Source of the DNA: an uncultured Lachnospiraceae bacterium
Lineage (GTDB): Bacteria; Bacillota; Clostridia; Lachnospirales; Lachnospiraceae
Direction of reading: 5' to 3'
Assembly: GCA_934899185.1 (NCBI GenBank)
Contig: CAKXYI010000002.1
Location: 327,853-391,852 of the forward strand
Length of the DNA: 64,000 nt
Part shown: in pieces, positions 18,083-27,046 of the stretch
Layout of the letters: every line of letters starts with the position of its first letter
How positions within the stretch are numbered: the first letter of the stretch is position 1
Notes under the pieces: model-generated
What the model was told of the DNA's origin: nothing
What the model saw: only the letters and a program-made list of their open reading frames with translations
Database searches by the model: none
Made by a program: the position numbers and the translations under genes

Positions 18083-19428
18083 ATTTAACAGAAAGCATAC
18101 GTCTTTCCTTTGAAAGCCTCAAGTCTAACAAATTAAGATCTTTTCTTACCATGTTGGGCATCATCATTGGTATCAGCGCCGTGATCACGATTACAACGAT
18201 CGGAAATTCTTTGCAAAAGACCATCGCGGCTACCATGCGGGAACTCGGCGGAACCAATCTGATCTATGCCTATGTCAGCGCCATCATGCCGGATTTCGAG
18301 ACGGATGAGGAGTGGGAGGCATGGGAATACCCGGAAATGACAAAGGATGAAAAACTGACCTATGAGAAACTGGCAGAGTTTCAGGAGAATTTTTCGGATA
18401 GAGTGGACAGCGTGATAGTTGAGGAGTCCTTATCTTCATCGGCGACAAGTACCGGGGAAAAAGATACTTCCAAGGTGTCTGTGTCCGGGGTGACACCGGG
18501 CCATCTTGCATCTTCCAAACTGACGCTTTTGGCAGGACGCGACATCAATGATGCAGATAACAAAAAGGCCAAGGCTACGGCAGTGGTATCGGATCTTTAT
18601 GTCAAATATGCCTGGGGCGGTCAAAACCCGATTGGCCAGCAGATCGCTGTGCAGTCGGAGGATGACGGTACCGTACAGAAGTTTTATGTGGTAGGTATCT
18701 ATCATTACGATGCCATCAAGCAGGCAGGCGGTGTGGACAGCAAGACACCGGAGCGCAATATCGCGACACCGATCTTTGTGCCATATACTTATGCGGCGGA
18801 GACCAACAAGGCAAATGGCATGGATAATGACTTGCAGTATTTCCAGATTATGGCAAAAGACGGGCAGGATGCGACACAGTTAGCGCAGGATATTGCCACA
18901 TATTTTGACAATAAGTATTATAGTGAAAATGGTAATTTTGAGTTGCAGACTTCCGACATGGCATCGGAATTGGGACAGATCGACCAGGTCTTAAATGTAC
19001 TGACAATCGCCATTTCTGTTATCGCTGCCATATCTCTTATCGTTGGCGGTGTTGGTGTCATGAATATCATGCTGGTCAGCGTGGTGGAAAGAACCAGAGA
19101 GATCGGCATCAGAAAGGCGCTGGGTGCCAAGAATAAGAGCATCCGCAGACAGTTTATGACAGAGGCGGTCGTGATCTGCCTTATGGGTGGTGTCATTGGT
19201 ATCGTGATCGGTATCTTAAACGGATTCCTTTTATCGCAGGCGGCAGGTATGCTGGTGTCATCTTATGAGCAGGAATTGGGCAGCATGCTACATGTGACGG
19301 TCAGCCCTTCGCTCACAGCCATTATCATATCGGTAGTATTTTCTATGTTGATCGGTGTAGTCTTTGGCTATTATCCGGCAAAGAGGGCAGCAAATATGTC
19401 GCCGATCGATGCGCTCAGATACGAGTAA
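18079..19428 (+). CDS. MacB/FtsX-type ABC transporter permease
   Basis: 449 residues. One N-terminal helix (KLRSFLTMLGIIIGISAVIT), a ~250-residue extracytoplasmic MacB_PCD-type domain, and three C-terminal helices of the FtsX family starting LNVLTIAISVIAAISLIVGG, followed by GVMNIMLVSVVERTREIGIRKALGA, given here in parts. The final PAKRAANMSPIDALRYE is diagnostic. Together with the preceding adaptor and ATPase it forms a three-gene efflux unit. Confidence 0.93.
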   Translation: MNLTESIRLSFESLKSNKLRSFLTMLGIIIGISAVITITTIGNSLQKTIAATMRELGGTNLIYAYVSAIMPDFETDEEWEAWEYPEMTKDEKLTYEKLAEFQENFSDRVDSVIVEESLSSSATSTGEKDTSKVSVSGVTPGHLASSKLTLLAGRDINDADNKKAKATAVVSDLYVKYAWGGQNPIGQQIAVQSEDDGTVQKFYVVGIYHYDAIKQAGGVDSKTPERNIATPIFVPYTYAAETNKANGMDNDLQYFQIMAKDGQDATQLAQDIATYFDNKYYSENGNFELQTSDMASELGQIDQVLNVLTIAISVIAAISLIVGGVGVMNIMLVSVVERTREIGIRKALGAKNKSIRRQFMTEAVVICLMGGVIGIVIGILNGFLLSQAAGMLVSSYEQELGSMLHVTVSPSLTAIIISVVFSMLIGVVFGYYPAKRAANMSPIDALRYE

Positions 19429-19435
19429 ATTGCAC

Positions 19436-19472
19436 AGTGGTGACACTCCTTGTGGCAAAAGGAACGTCCCTC
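19436..19472 (-). repeat. GGGACGTTCC hairpin repeat, copy C
   Basis: GTGACACTCC-ttgtggcaaaa-GGAACGTCCC: left arm degenerate, right arm and loop identical to copy A (TGTGGCAAAAGGAACGTCCC). Lies between the permease stop and the shared terminator. Confidence 0.7.
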
Positions 19473-19476
19473 AAGT

Positions 19477-19513
19477 AAAAAAGGATGTAAGCGAAATGCT
19501 TACATCCTTTTTG
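19477..19513. terminator. Bidirectional terminator between mac-like operon and pckA
   Basis: AAAAAAGGATGTAAGC / GCTTACATCCTTTTT with a 6-base loop: a perfect 15-bp stem with A-run on the left and T-run on the right, so it can terminate transcription from both directions between these convergent genes. Confidence 0.92.
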
Positions 19514-19536
19514 TTGTATTTAATCGGTTAAAGAAA

Positions 19537-21141
19537 TTATAACTGAGGACCTGCAGAAACAAGTGCCTTACCAGCATCGTTTCCTTCATACTTAGCGAAG
19601 TTCTTGTTGAATCTAGCAGCAAGATCTTTTGCCTTTTCTTCCCATTCAGAAGCATCAGCATAAGTATCTCTAGGATCTAAGATTGCTGAATCAACGCCAG
19701 GAAGTTCTGTTGGAACCTCGAAGTTGAAGTAAGGAATTGTCTTAGTAGGAGCATTCTTGATATCTCCGTTTAAGATAGCATCGATAATTCCACGAGTATC
19801 CTTGATAGAGATTCTCTTACCGGTTCCGTTCCATCCTGTGTTTACAAGATAAGCCTTAGCGCCGCTCTGTTCCATCTTCTTAACAAGTTCTGCAGCATAC
19901 TTTGTTGGATGTAATTCCAAGAAAGCCTGTCCGAAGCAAGCTGAGAAAGTAGGAGTTGGCTCTGTGATACCACGCTCTGTACCAGCAAGCTTTGCTGTAA
20001 ATCCTGATAAGAAGTAGTACTGTGTCTGCTCTGGAGTCAGGATAGATACTGGAGGAAGTACACCAAACGCATCTGCTGACAAGAAGATAACATTCTTTGC
20101 TGCTGGAGCAGAAGAGATTGGACGTACAATGTTTTTAATATGGTTGATTGGATAAGAAACACGTGTGTTTTCTGTAACACTCTTGTCTGCAAAGTCAATC
20201 TTGCCATTAGCATCCAATGTTACGTTCTCAAGAAGAGCATCTCTCTTGATGGCATTGTAGATGTCCGGCTCAGATTCCTTGTCAAGGTTAATAACCTTTG
20301 CATAGCATCCGCCTTCAAAGTTGAATACACCGTTGTCATCCCAACCATGCTCATCATCACCAATCAAAAGACGCTTAGGATCGGTAGAAAGTGTTGTCTT
20401 ACCTGTTCCGGAAAGGCCAAAGAAGATAGCAGTGTTTTCACCATTTAAATCTGTGTTTGCAGAGCAGTGCATAGCAGCGATGCCCTTAAGTGGAAGATAG
20501 TAGTTCATCATAGAGAACATACCCTTTTTCATTTCTCCACCATACCATGTGTTGATGATAACCTGCTCACGGCTAGAGATGTTGAATGCTACACATGTCT
20601 CAGAGTTAAGACCTAACTCCTTGTAGTTTTCAACCTTTGCCTTAGAAGCGTTGTAAACAACGAAATCAGGCTCGAAGTTTTCTAATTCTTCAGCAGTTGG
20701 CTGGATGAACATATTTGTTACAAAGTGAGCCTGCCAAGCAACCTCAACGATAAAACGGATAGCCATACGAGTATCAGCATTAGCACCGCAGAATGCATCT
20801 ACAACAAATAATCTCTTGTTGCAAAGTTCCTTCTTAGCGATTTCCTTAACAACTTCCCATGTCTTTTCATCCATTGGATGGTTGTCGTTCTTGTACTCGT
20901 CTGTTGTCCACCATACAGTGTCCCTAGAGTTCTCATCAACAACGATATATTTGTCTTTAGGAGAACGTCCTGTGTAAACACCTGTCATTACGTTTACAGC
21001 GCCAAGTTCGCTGACCTGACCCTTTTCGTAACCTTCCAATTCCGGCTTGGTCTCTTCTTTGAATAATTCTTCATAAGAAGGGTTGTGAACGATTTCTGTG
21101 GTTCCGGAAATACCATACTTGCTTAAATTGATTTCTGCCAT
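19537..21141 (-). CDS. pckA: Phosphoenolpyruvate carboxykinase (ATP)
   Basis: 534 residues from ATG 21141 (GAGG 9-10 bases upstream); a longer in-frame extension to 21210 lies in the leader and is rejected. It interconverts oxaloacetate + ATP with PEP + CO2 + ADP. Kinase-1a P-loop [11 protein letters not shown], kinase-2 [11 protein letters not shown], the substrate motif [13 protein letters not shown] and NTRVSYPI are present, all of the ATP-dependent class. In fermentative Lachnospiraceae the enzyme often runs toward oxaloacetate on the succinate/propionate route; direction here is inference. It has its own promoter. Confidence 0.97.
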   Translation of the reverse strand: MAEINLSKYGISGTTEIVHNPSYEELFKEETKPELEGYEKGQVSELGAVNVMTGVYTGRSPKDKYIVVDENSRDTVWWTTDEYKNDNHPMDEKTWEVVKEIAKKELCNKRLFVVDAFCGANADTRMAIRFIVEVAWQAHFVTNMFIQPTAEELENFEPDFVVYNASKAKVENYKELGLNSETCVAFNISSREQVIINTWYGGEMKKGMFSMMNYYLPLKGIAAMHCSANTDLNGENTAIFFGLSGTGKTTLSTDPKRLLIGDDEHGWDDNGVFNFEGGCYAKVINLDKESEPDIYNAIKRDALLENVTLDANGKIDFADKSVTENTRVSYPINHIKNIVRPISSAPAAKNVIFLSADAFGVLPPVSILTPEQTQYYFLSGFTAKLAGTERGITEPTPTFSACFGQAFLELHPTKYAAELVKKMEQSGAKAYLVNTGWNGTGKRISIKDTRGIIDAILNGDIKNAPTKTIPYFNFEVPTELPGVDSAILDPRDTYADASEWEEKAKDLAARFNKNFAKYEGNDAGKALVSAGPQL

Positions 21142-21224
21142 TTCTTTTAACCTCTTTTCTGTATGATTTGAAAATAGTAGATGTACTTTGTTAAAAAATA
21201 AACATTTCAAAGTACCCTCATCAT

Positions 21225-21252
21225 ATTATACAATAATCCTTCACAAAATCAA
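21225..21252 (-). promoter_or_regulatory. Sigma-A promoter of pckA
   Basis: On the minus strand TTGATT (21252-21247), 16-base spacer, TATAAT (21230-21225). Leader of about 75 bases to the ATG. Confidence 0.75.
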
Positions 21253-21328
21253 GAAAAATGCACGTAAAAAACAATCCGTTTTATCTATTTCATCACGTAC
21301 GTTGCTCCTTTACATAGGAAAGGGAGTA

Positions 21329-22174
21329 TTACATGGAGTGAAAGCCCTTGCCAAACACTTCACTGGTACTGGAAACGGACATGAATGCCTGCGGTTGATT
21401 GTCGCGAATGTAATTTCGTAATTCTACCGCCTGTGTACGGGATAGAGAAGTGAAAATAATATATTTCTGACTGTTGGTATAAGCGCCGACACCATCGGTA
21501 ATCGTTGCACTCCGCCCCAGATTTTTTGTGATAAAAGAGCAGATTTCATCTTTGTCATCACATACAATCGTGATGGATTTGCGCAGATTGATCGTGGCAA
21601 TGATATCGTCAATTAAAAAAGATTTGACGGTCAGACCGACGAAAGAATAAAGTGCGGTTTTTAAGTCGAAGACAAAGCAGGCTACAAGAATCATCACAAG
21701 ATCTGTGACAAACAGGGCAATGCCGATGTCTTTCATATTGGTATACTTTTTTAAAAGCATGGCAATGACATCTGTTCCGCCGCTGGAAGCACCAATATTA
21801 AATAGGATGGCAGAGCCGATGGATGGTAAGGCAATCGCAAAAATCAGATCCAGCATAGGCTCATTGGAAAGCGGAGCAGATAGAGGAATCCATTTTTCAA
21901 AGACAAGCAGAAGCAGTGAAAGCAGCATACTGGCGTAAGTTGTCTTTAATGCAAAGCTTTTTCCCAGAAAAATAAAACCAATAATCAAAAGTATGGTATT
22001 CGCAAGAAAAGTAAAAGCGGAAGCACTCAGCGGCGTGATTTTTGCGATAACAGTCGCAAAACCGGTGATGCCACCAAAACAGAAATTATCCGGGAATTTA
22101 AAAAAGTAAATTCCAATGGCCATAATAAAGGTACTCATAGTAATCATAACGAGACTGTTGATTTTGTGCTTCAT
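21329..22174 (-). CDS. yitT: YitT-family membrane protein (DUF161/DUF2179)
   Basis: 281 residues. N-terminal half with about five membrane helices including the family motifs NFCFGGITGFATVI and GSAILFNIGASSGGTDVIAMLL; C-terminal cytosolic DUF2179 domain (about residues 200-281, ITIVCDDKDEICSFITKN...VSSTSEVFGKGF). Function is not established for the family. AAGGAG lies 9 bases before the ATG. It is divergent from the LCP gene and ends 187 bases before pckA. Confidence 0.9.
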   Translation of the reverse strand: MKHKINSLVMITMSTFIMAIGIYFFKFPDNFCFGGITGFATVIAKITPLSASAFTFLANTILLIIGFIFLGKSFALKTTYASMLLSLLLLVFEKWIPLSAPLSNEPMLDLIFAIALPSIGSAILFNIGASSGGTDVIAMLLKKYTNMKDIGIALFVTDLVMILVACFVFDLKTALYSFVGLTVKSFLIDDIIATINLRKSITIVCDDKDEICSFITKNLGRSATITDGVGAYTNSQKYIIFTSLSRTQAVELRNYIRDNQPQAFMSVSSTSEVFGKGFHSM

Positions 22175-22335
22175 GATGCGATAATCTCCTTTTGTGTAAA
22201 AATATAAGTGAAAATATTACGTCTATATTCTAACCACTTTTCGGTATTTTTTCTATAGAAGATATGGTAAACTATATAAGAATTAGGAAAAAGTTGTATG
22301 TTAAAATAAGACAAAAAGAGGAAGGGAGGACGATT

Positions 22336-23361
22336 ATGGCAAATAACAACAAAAAGAAGAAAAAGCGTATGTCATATAAGAAGCGCATTGCAATTATTGT
22401 AATTGCTCTTTTGGTAGCGATTTTGGCGCTTGCTGCATATATATTGTTTGGCAATAGCGGTAAAGACGAAAAGACAGATGATATTTTAGAGGGTTACACA
22501 ACAATAGCCTTCTTTGGCGTGGACAATCGTTCCAATGGTAATTTTGACAGTGGAAACAGTGATACGGTGATGCTTTGCAACATCAACAACTACACGAAGC
22601 AGGTAGAGATCGTATCCGTATATCGGGATACCTTGATGGATGTTGATGGTGAAGGAACGTTCCGCAAATGTAATTATGCGTTTAATCATGGTGGTATGGA
22701 CAGCGCTATTGCTATGTTAAACCGCAATTTAGATCTGCAGATCAAAGATTATGTCGCAGTAGATTTTATGGCACTTGTAAATGCAGTGGATGCGGTAGAC
22801 GGTATTGATCTTGAATTGTCGGATGCGGAAGTTGAGGCAATGAATGGTGGCTATATCGGAGAAGTAGGTGCTATTGTCGGCAAGGAAGCTGATCCGGTAT
22901 CTGTGGGTATGCAGCATCTTGATGGTGTGCAGGCAACTGCTTATTGCAGAATTCGTTCTACTGCAGGGGATGATTTTAAGAGAACCGAGAGACAGCGTAC
23001 CGTTTTGACGCAGATTATTGCAAAGGCAAAGAGTGCAAATCCGGCGCAATTAGCATCCTTGATCAGTGGCGTATTCCCGGATGTAGATACCAGCCTTGAG
23101 ATGGATCAGCTGATTTATCTGGCAAAGAATATGATGGATTATAATCTTGGCGAAACCAAGGGATTTCCATTTTCCAAGTCAACTGATCGCTTTGGCGATG
23201 GCATTGGTGATGCAGTTGTTCCGTGCAGTTTAGAAACCAATGTGGTACAACTTCATCAGGAACTTTACGAGGATACAGAATATGAAGCGTCGGATGAAGT
23301 AAAGAATATTTCAGATGACCTGATACGTTTTACAGGTTATGGCGCGAATGACGGAGACTGA
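22336..23361 (+). CDS. LytR-CpsA-Psr (LCP) family wall-polymer ligase
   Basis: 341 residues from ATG 22336 (GGGAGG at 22324-22329); earlier in-frame ATG at 22264 lacks a ribosome site. Lys-rich cytoplasmic N-terminus, one membrane helix (IAIIVIALLVAILALAAYIL) and an extracytoplasmic LCP domain with IAFFGVDNR, VSVYRDT, NYAFNHGG, VAVDFMALVNAVDAV and the arginine motif CRIRSTAGDDFKRTERQR. LCP enzymes attach polyprenyl-linked glycopolymers to peptidoglycan. The upstream glycan locus at the window start is a possible but distant partner. Confidence 0.9.
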   Translation: MANNNKKKKKRMSYKKRIAIIVIALLVAILALAAYILFGNSGKDEKTDDILEGYTTIAFFGVDNRSNGNFDSGNSDTVMLCNINNYTKQVEIVSVYRDTLMDVDGEGTFRKCNYAFNHGGMDSAIAMLNRNLDLQIKDYVAVDFMALVNAVDAVDGIDLELSDAEVEAMNGGYIGEVGAIVGKEADPVSVGMQHLDGVQATAYCRIRSTAGDDFKRTERQRTVLTQIIAKAKSANPAQLASLISGVFPDVDTSLEMDQLIYLAKNMMDYNLGETKGFPFSKSTDRFGDGIGDAVVPCSLETNVVQLHQELYEDTEYEASDEVKNISDDLIRFTGYGANDGD

Positions 23362-23373
23362 TTTTGTTTTTCG

Positions 23374-23402
23374 TTGAAATGCGAAGTGGAATGTGATAGA
23401 AT
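23374..23402 (+). promoter_or_regulatory. Sigma-A promoter of the cobalamin operon
   Basis: TTGAAA (23374-23379), 17-base spacer, TAGAAT (23397-23402), placing the start point just before the cobalamin aptamer. Confidence 0.8.
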
Positions 23403-23426
23403 AAGGCGAATTTCATAGAGAAATAA

Positions 23427-23616
23427 TTGGTGCCCTTCCAGGATGAGACAGGCTTGAGAAAGGGTTAAAAGGGAAACAGGTGAAATTCCTGTACGATCTC
23501 GTCACTGTGATTAGGGAGTGCGTTTCTTTTGTTTTTACGCCACTGATGCAAAGGCATTGGGAAGGTGAGAAACGCGTGATGATCTTTCAGCCAGGAAACC
23601 TGCCAGTTGTTTGGTA
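23427..23616 (+). promoter_or_regulatory. Cobalamin (B12) riboswitch aptamer
   Basis: All landmark segments appear in order: TTGGTGCCC, AGGGTTAAAAGGGAA, ACAGGTGAAATTCCTGTAC, TCGTCACTGTGA, the variable P7-P10 arm, GCCACTGATGCAAAGGCAT, TGGGAAGGTGAGAAACG, and the closing AGCCAGGAAACCTGCC (the B12 box). It precedes the cobaltochelatase gene and, by continuity, the whole cobalamin operon. Confidence 0.95.
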
Positions 23617-23717
23617 CAGGAATCATTCCGGATCACGAGGCATTGGTCGTACTGTTTTAAGTAATGCAAAACTGCTTTTTTTTGGTGTGCAGATTTTGGC
23701 TTGCATTAGGATTTGAT

Positions 23718-23757
23718 TACTCTGTTCCTTTTTATATGGGGCAGAGTATTTCTTTTT
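23718..23757 (+). terminator. Intrinsic terminator downstream of the B12 aptamer
   Basis: TACTCTGTTCC / GGGGCAGAGTA forms an 11-pair stem (two G-U) with a 9-base loop, then TTTCTTTTT. About 100 bases after the aptamer and 70 bases before cbiK, it is the probable expression platform: with cobalamin bound, transcription would stop here. An imperfect pairing AATGCAA / TTGCATT lies between aptamer and terminator. Confidence 0.75.
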
Positions 23758-23827
23758 ATACAGTCTTTTCGTGGGAATATGACCTGTTCGAATCCTGTGA
23801 AAAGCAATGAAAAATAGGAGGAAGCAG

Positions 23828-25411
23828 ATGAAAAAGAAAGTAATTTCACTTATGATGGTATGTATGCTGGCTGTTGGTCTTGCAACCGGTTGTGGCAACA
23901 AAGACACAGCAAAGACAGACAATACCACAAGCGATCAGGAAGCAGCAGATAAGGTGGCAGAGTTGATTGATGCCATTTATGTGCAGGAAAGAACAGACAA
24001 GACAGACGAGCAGTGCGAGGCCGCAAAAAAAGCATGGGATGCTTTGACAGATGCACAGAAGGAACTTGTCAGTGGTGAGAACGCAGACCCGGATTATTTT
24101 GGAAGAGATACAGGGGATGCTTCTAAGGATGATCCGTTGAATCAGGATGACATCGGTCATAATGAGATCCTCGTTGTCAGTTTTGGTACATCCTTTAATG
24201 ATAGCCGTACCGCGGACATCGGTGGTGTAGAAAAGGCGATTGCAGAAGCAAACCCGGGCTGGTCTGTAAGACGTGCCTTCACAGCACAGATCATCATCAA
24301 CCATATTCAGGCAAGAGATGGGGAAAAAATTGATAACGTAGAACAGGCTTTGGATCGTGCCGTAGACAATGGCGTTAAAAATCTTGTCATTCAGCCAACG
24401 CATTTAATGCATGGTGCGGAATACGATGAATTGATGGAAGCAGTCAAAGAATATGCGGATAAGTTTGATTCTGTTTCTGTTGCAGAGCCATTGCTCGGTG
24501 AAGTGGGAGCAGATGCAAAAGTAATCAATGCAGATAAAAAGGCAGTTGCAGAAGCAATCACAGCAGAGGCTGTAAAGACCGCTGAGTACGATTCTTTAGA
24601 GGCTGCCAAGGAAGACGGTGTCGCATTTGTATTTATGGGACATGGTACTTCTCATACAGCAAAGATTTCTTATTCTCAGATGGCTTCTCAGATGGCAGAC
24701 CTTGGTTATGATAATGTATTTATTGGAACAGTAGAGGGTGAGCCGGAAGAGACTGCTTGTGAAAACGTGATTGAGGCTGTCAAGGAAGCAGGCTACAAGA
24801 AAGTGATCCTTCGCCCACTGATGGTGGTAGCCGGAGATCATGCAAACAACGATATGGCCGGAGATGATGATGATTCATGGAAGAGTCAGTTTGAGGCTTC
24901 TAAGGCATTTGATTCTGTAGAATGTCAGATCGCAGGTCTGGGTGAGATCGAAACCATCCAGCAGCTTTATGTACAGCATACAAAAGATGCCATTACATCT
25001 TCAGGTGTAATGGTTGAGCCAGCAAACAATGCGTCTGCCGGCACATCTACGCTTGCTGACGGTACTTATCAGGTAAAATTTACAACCGACAGCAGTATGT
25101 TTCATGTCAATGAAGCAGACAATGGAATGGGCGAGTTGACCGTAAAAGACGGCAAGATGACCATTCACATTTCTTTGACATCAAAGAGGATCGTCAACCT
25201 GTATGAAGGTCTGGCAGCAGATGCCGAAAAGGACAGCAAGAATGTTCTGCAGCCGACCAATGATACCGTTACCTATAGCGATGGATCTACCGAAGAAGTC
25301 AACGGATTTGATGTGCCGGTACCATATCTGGACAAGGAATTTGATCTGGCACTTCTTGGAACCAAGGGAACCTGGTACGATCACAAGGTAAGTGTTGCAA
25401 GTCCACAGTAG
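23828..25411 (+). CDS. cbiK: Lipoprotein sirohydrochlorin cobaltochelatase (CbiK) with C-terminal beta-rich domain
   Basis: 527 residues from ATG 23828 (AGGAGG at 23816-23821). A lipoprotein signal (KKKVISLMMVCMLAVGLATGC, lipobox LATGC, Cys22) means it is exported. Residues ~112-390 are a CbiK-type chelatase: VVSFGTSFNDSR, VAEPLLGE (Glu220), MGHGTSH (His272) and VAGDHANNDM (His338), matching the two metal-binding histidines and glutamate of the family, which inserts Co2+ into sirohydrochlorin. Residues ~409-527 form a separate domain (ADGTYQVKF...LTVKDGKM...TWYDHKVSV) homologous to the next protein and, by eye, NEAT-like. Normal CbiK is ~260 residues and cytosolic; Desulfovibrio has a periplasmic CbiK. 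A role in extracellular cobalt loading, or in metal removal from a tetrapyrrole, is inference. Confidence 0.88.
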   Translation: MKKKVISLMMVCMLAVGLATGCGNKDTAKTDNTTSDQEAADKVAELIDAIYVQERTDKTDEQCEAAKKAWDALTDAQKELVSGENADPDYFGRDTGDASKDDPLNQDDIGHNEILVVSFGTSFNDSRTADIGGVEKAIAEANPGWSVRRAFTAQIIINHIQARDGEKIDNVEQALDRAVDNGVKNLVIQPTHLMHGAEYDELMEAVKEYADKFDSVSVAEPLLGEVGADAKVINADKKAVAEAITAEAVKTAEYDSLEAAKEDGVAFVFMGHGTSHTAKISYSQMASQMADLGYDNVFIGTVEGEPEETACENVIEAVKEAGYKKVILRPLMVVAGDHANNDMAGDDDDSWKSQFEASKAFDSVECQIAGLGEIETIQQLYVQHTKDAITSSGVMVEPANNASAGTSTLADGTYQVKFTTDSSMFHVNEADNGMGELTVKDGKMTIHISLTSKRIVNLYEGLAADAEKDSKNVLQPTNDTVTYSDGSTEEVNGFDVPVPYLDKEFDLALLGTKGTWYDHKVSVASPQ

Positions 25412-25441
25412 ACAGGATTTGATATAAGGAAGTAAGACATC

Positions 25442-25867
25442 ATGGAAGTACAAAGAAAACAAGGACATATAAGACAGGGGCTGGCAGTCGGTCTATTATC
25501 TGTCTTTTTACTGCTTTCCTTATGGGGATGTGGTACCAAAAAAGATGATAGCCTGGCGGATGGCACTTACAATGTGGAAGTGACATTAGAAGGCGGCAGC
25601 GGACGGGCAACGGTCGTTTCCCCGACCCAGATCACGGTCAAGAATGGCAAGATCACTGCAACGATTATCTGGAGCAGCAGTCATTATGACTATATGTTGG
25701 TCGGTGGAGAAAAATATTTAAACGAGGCGGCAGACGGAGAGGGCTCGACCTTTACGATCCCGGTAGACAATCTGGATCAGCCCTTATCGGTTGTGGGTGA
25801 TACGACGGCTATGAGCCAGCCGCACGAGATTGAATATACCTTGTATTTTTCGTTAATAGACAATTAA
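25442..25867 (+). CDS. Small lipoprotein with the same beta-rich domain as the CbiK C-terminus
   Basis: 141 residues. Signal peptide with lipobox LWGC (Cys30). The rest is one domain beginning LADGTYNVEVTLEGGSGRAT, with ITVKNGKITATIIWSS, YDYMLVGGEKY, FTIPVDNLDQPLSVVGDT and a final EIEYTLYFS. These blocks align in order with the CbiK tail (ADGTYQV, LTVKDGKMTIHI, DVPVPYLDKEF, YDHKVSV), so the two share a fold. It lies between cbiK and the substrate-binding protein, suggesting it relays a metal or tetrapyrrole to the importer. Ligand unproven. Confidence 0.8.
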   Translation: MEVQRKQGHIRQGLAVGLLSVFLLLSLWGCGTKKDDSLADGTYNVEVTLEGGSGRATVVSPTQITVKNGKITATIIWSSSHYDYMLVGGEKYLNEAADGEGSTFTIPVDNLDQPLSVVGDTTAMSQPHEIEYTLYFSLIDN

Positions 25868-25886
25868 GAATAGGAACCTTTGCAAG

Positions 25887-27035
25887 ATGAGATTGAGATG
25901 TAAAAGATGGATCAGTTTGCTACTTGCTGTGGTTATAATGCTGACTCTGGGCGCATGTGGCGTGCAGAGTCAGTCTGATACTACGGACAGGATAGCCTTT
26001 GACAGTTTAGAGAAGACAGGTCAGATGACGCTGGCGTATGCGACACAGTATCAGGTGGAATATTATGGAGATTATTCCCTGATCACCATAGGAGAAGACC
26101 AGCGTTTTCTATTGGTGCCGGAGGGCAAAGATGTGCCAAAGGATCTGCCGGAAGATGTCGTGGCGTTGCAGCAGCCCCTGGATAAGACCTATCTGGTGTC
26201 AACCTCAGTCATGGATCTGATCCGTCAGTTAGACCGCATATCCTATATCCGTTTGTCCGGCTCCAAGGCAAAGGACTGGTATATAACAGAAGCAAAAGAG
26301 GCGATCGAGTCAGGTGATATGATCTATGCCGGAAAGTACAGCGCCCCGGATTATGAGTGCATCTTAAACGAAGGTTGTAATCTTGCCATTGAAAATACCA
26401 TGATCTATCACACACCGGAAGTAAAAGAAAAACTGGAAGAACTGGGTATTCCGGTGCTGGTTGAGCGGTCATCTTATGAATCGCATCCCTTGGGCAGATT
26501 GGAATGGATCAAACTCTATGGTCTTTTGTTTGACGCATCCGATGAGGCAAACGCTTATTTTGACAGTCAGGTGGAACAGATCACGCCATTGCTTGATCAG
26601 GAAAATATCGGTAAGACGATTGCTTTTTTCTCGGTCAATTCCAGCGGAGCCATCAATGTCAGAAAGCCCGGAGATTACATTACCCAGATGATCACCATGG
26701 CAGGTGGCAATTATGCCTTGGCAGATGTGGTTCCTGAGGAAGAAAATGCACTTTCGACCATGAATATGCAGATGGAAGATTTTTATAATGCTGCACAAGG
26801 TGCAGATATCCTGATCTACAACAGTGCGATCGAAGGGGAGATCACAAGCATAGACGAACTTTTGGCAAAAAATAGTATGTTTGCACAGTTTGACGCCGTA
26901 AAAACAGGCAATGTTTATTGCACCGGCAAGAACTTCTTCCAAGAGTCGACCGGTATGGCAGAGTTTGTGGAGGACTTGCATAATGTTCTTGTGGATGCGG
27001 ATGCAGACCTGACCTATTTAGAAAAATTGAACTGA
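25887..27035 (+). CDS. FecB/BtuF-type ABC transporter substrate-binding lipoprotein
   Basis: 382 residues, lipobox LGAC (Cys24). Class III binding-protein fold: first lobe with RISYIRLSGSKAKDWYI, a linking helix, and second lobe ending NVYCTGKNFFQESTGMAEFV. IPVLVERSSYESHPLGRLEW is the region before the backbone helix. Such proteins bind cobalamins, hemes, siderophores or metals. Position under a B12 riboswitch and beside cbiK favours a corrinoid, tetrapyrrole or cobalt ligand. Confidence 0.85.
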   Translation: MRLRCKRWISLLLAVVIMLTLGACGVQSQSDTTDRIAFDSLEKTGQMTLAYATQYQVEYYGDYSLITIGEDQRFLLVPEGKDVPKDLPEDVVALQQPLDKTYLVSTSVMDLIRQLDRISYIRLSGSKAKDWYITEAKEAIESGDMIYAGKYSAPDYECILNEGCNLAIENTMIYHTPEVKEKLEELGIPVLVERSSYESHPLGRLEWIKLYGLLFDASDEANAYFDSQVEQITPLLDQENIGKTIAFFSVNSSGAINVRKPGDYITQMITMAGGNYALADVVPEEENALSTMNMQMEDFYNAAQGADILIYNSAIEGEITSIDELLAKNSMFAQFDAVKTGNVYCTGKNFFQESTGMAEFVEDLHNVLVDADADLTYLEKLN

Positions 27036-27046
27036 GGAAAAGACAG

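Noticed and set aside
23785..23800. tRNA T-arm-like sequence TGTTCGAATCC
   Set aside because: No acceptor, D or anticodon arms can be folded around it; it lies in the leader between the terminator and cbiK.
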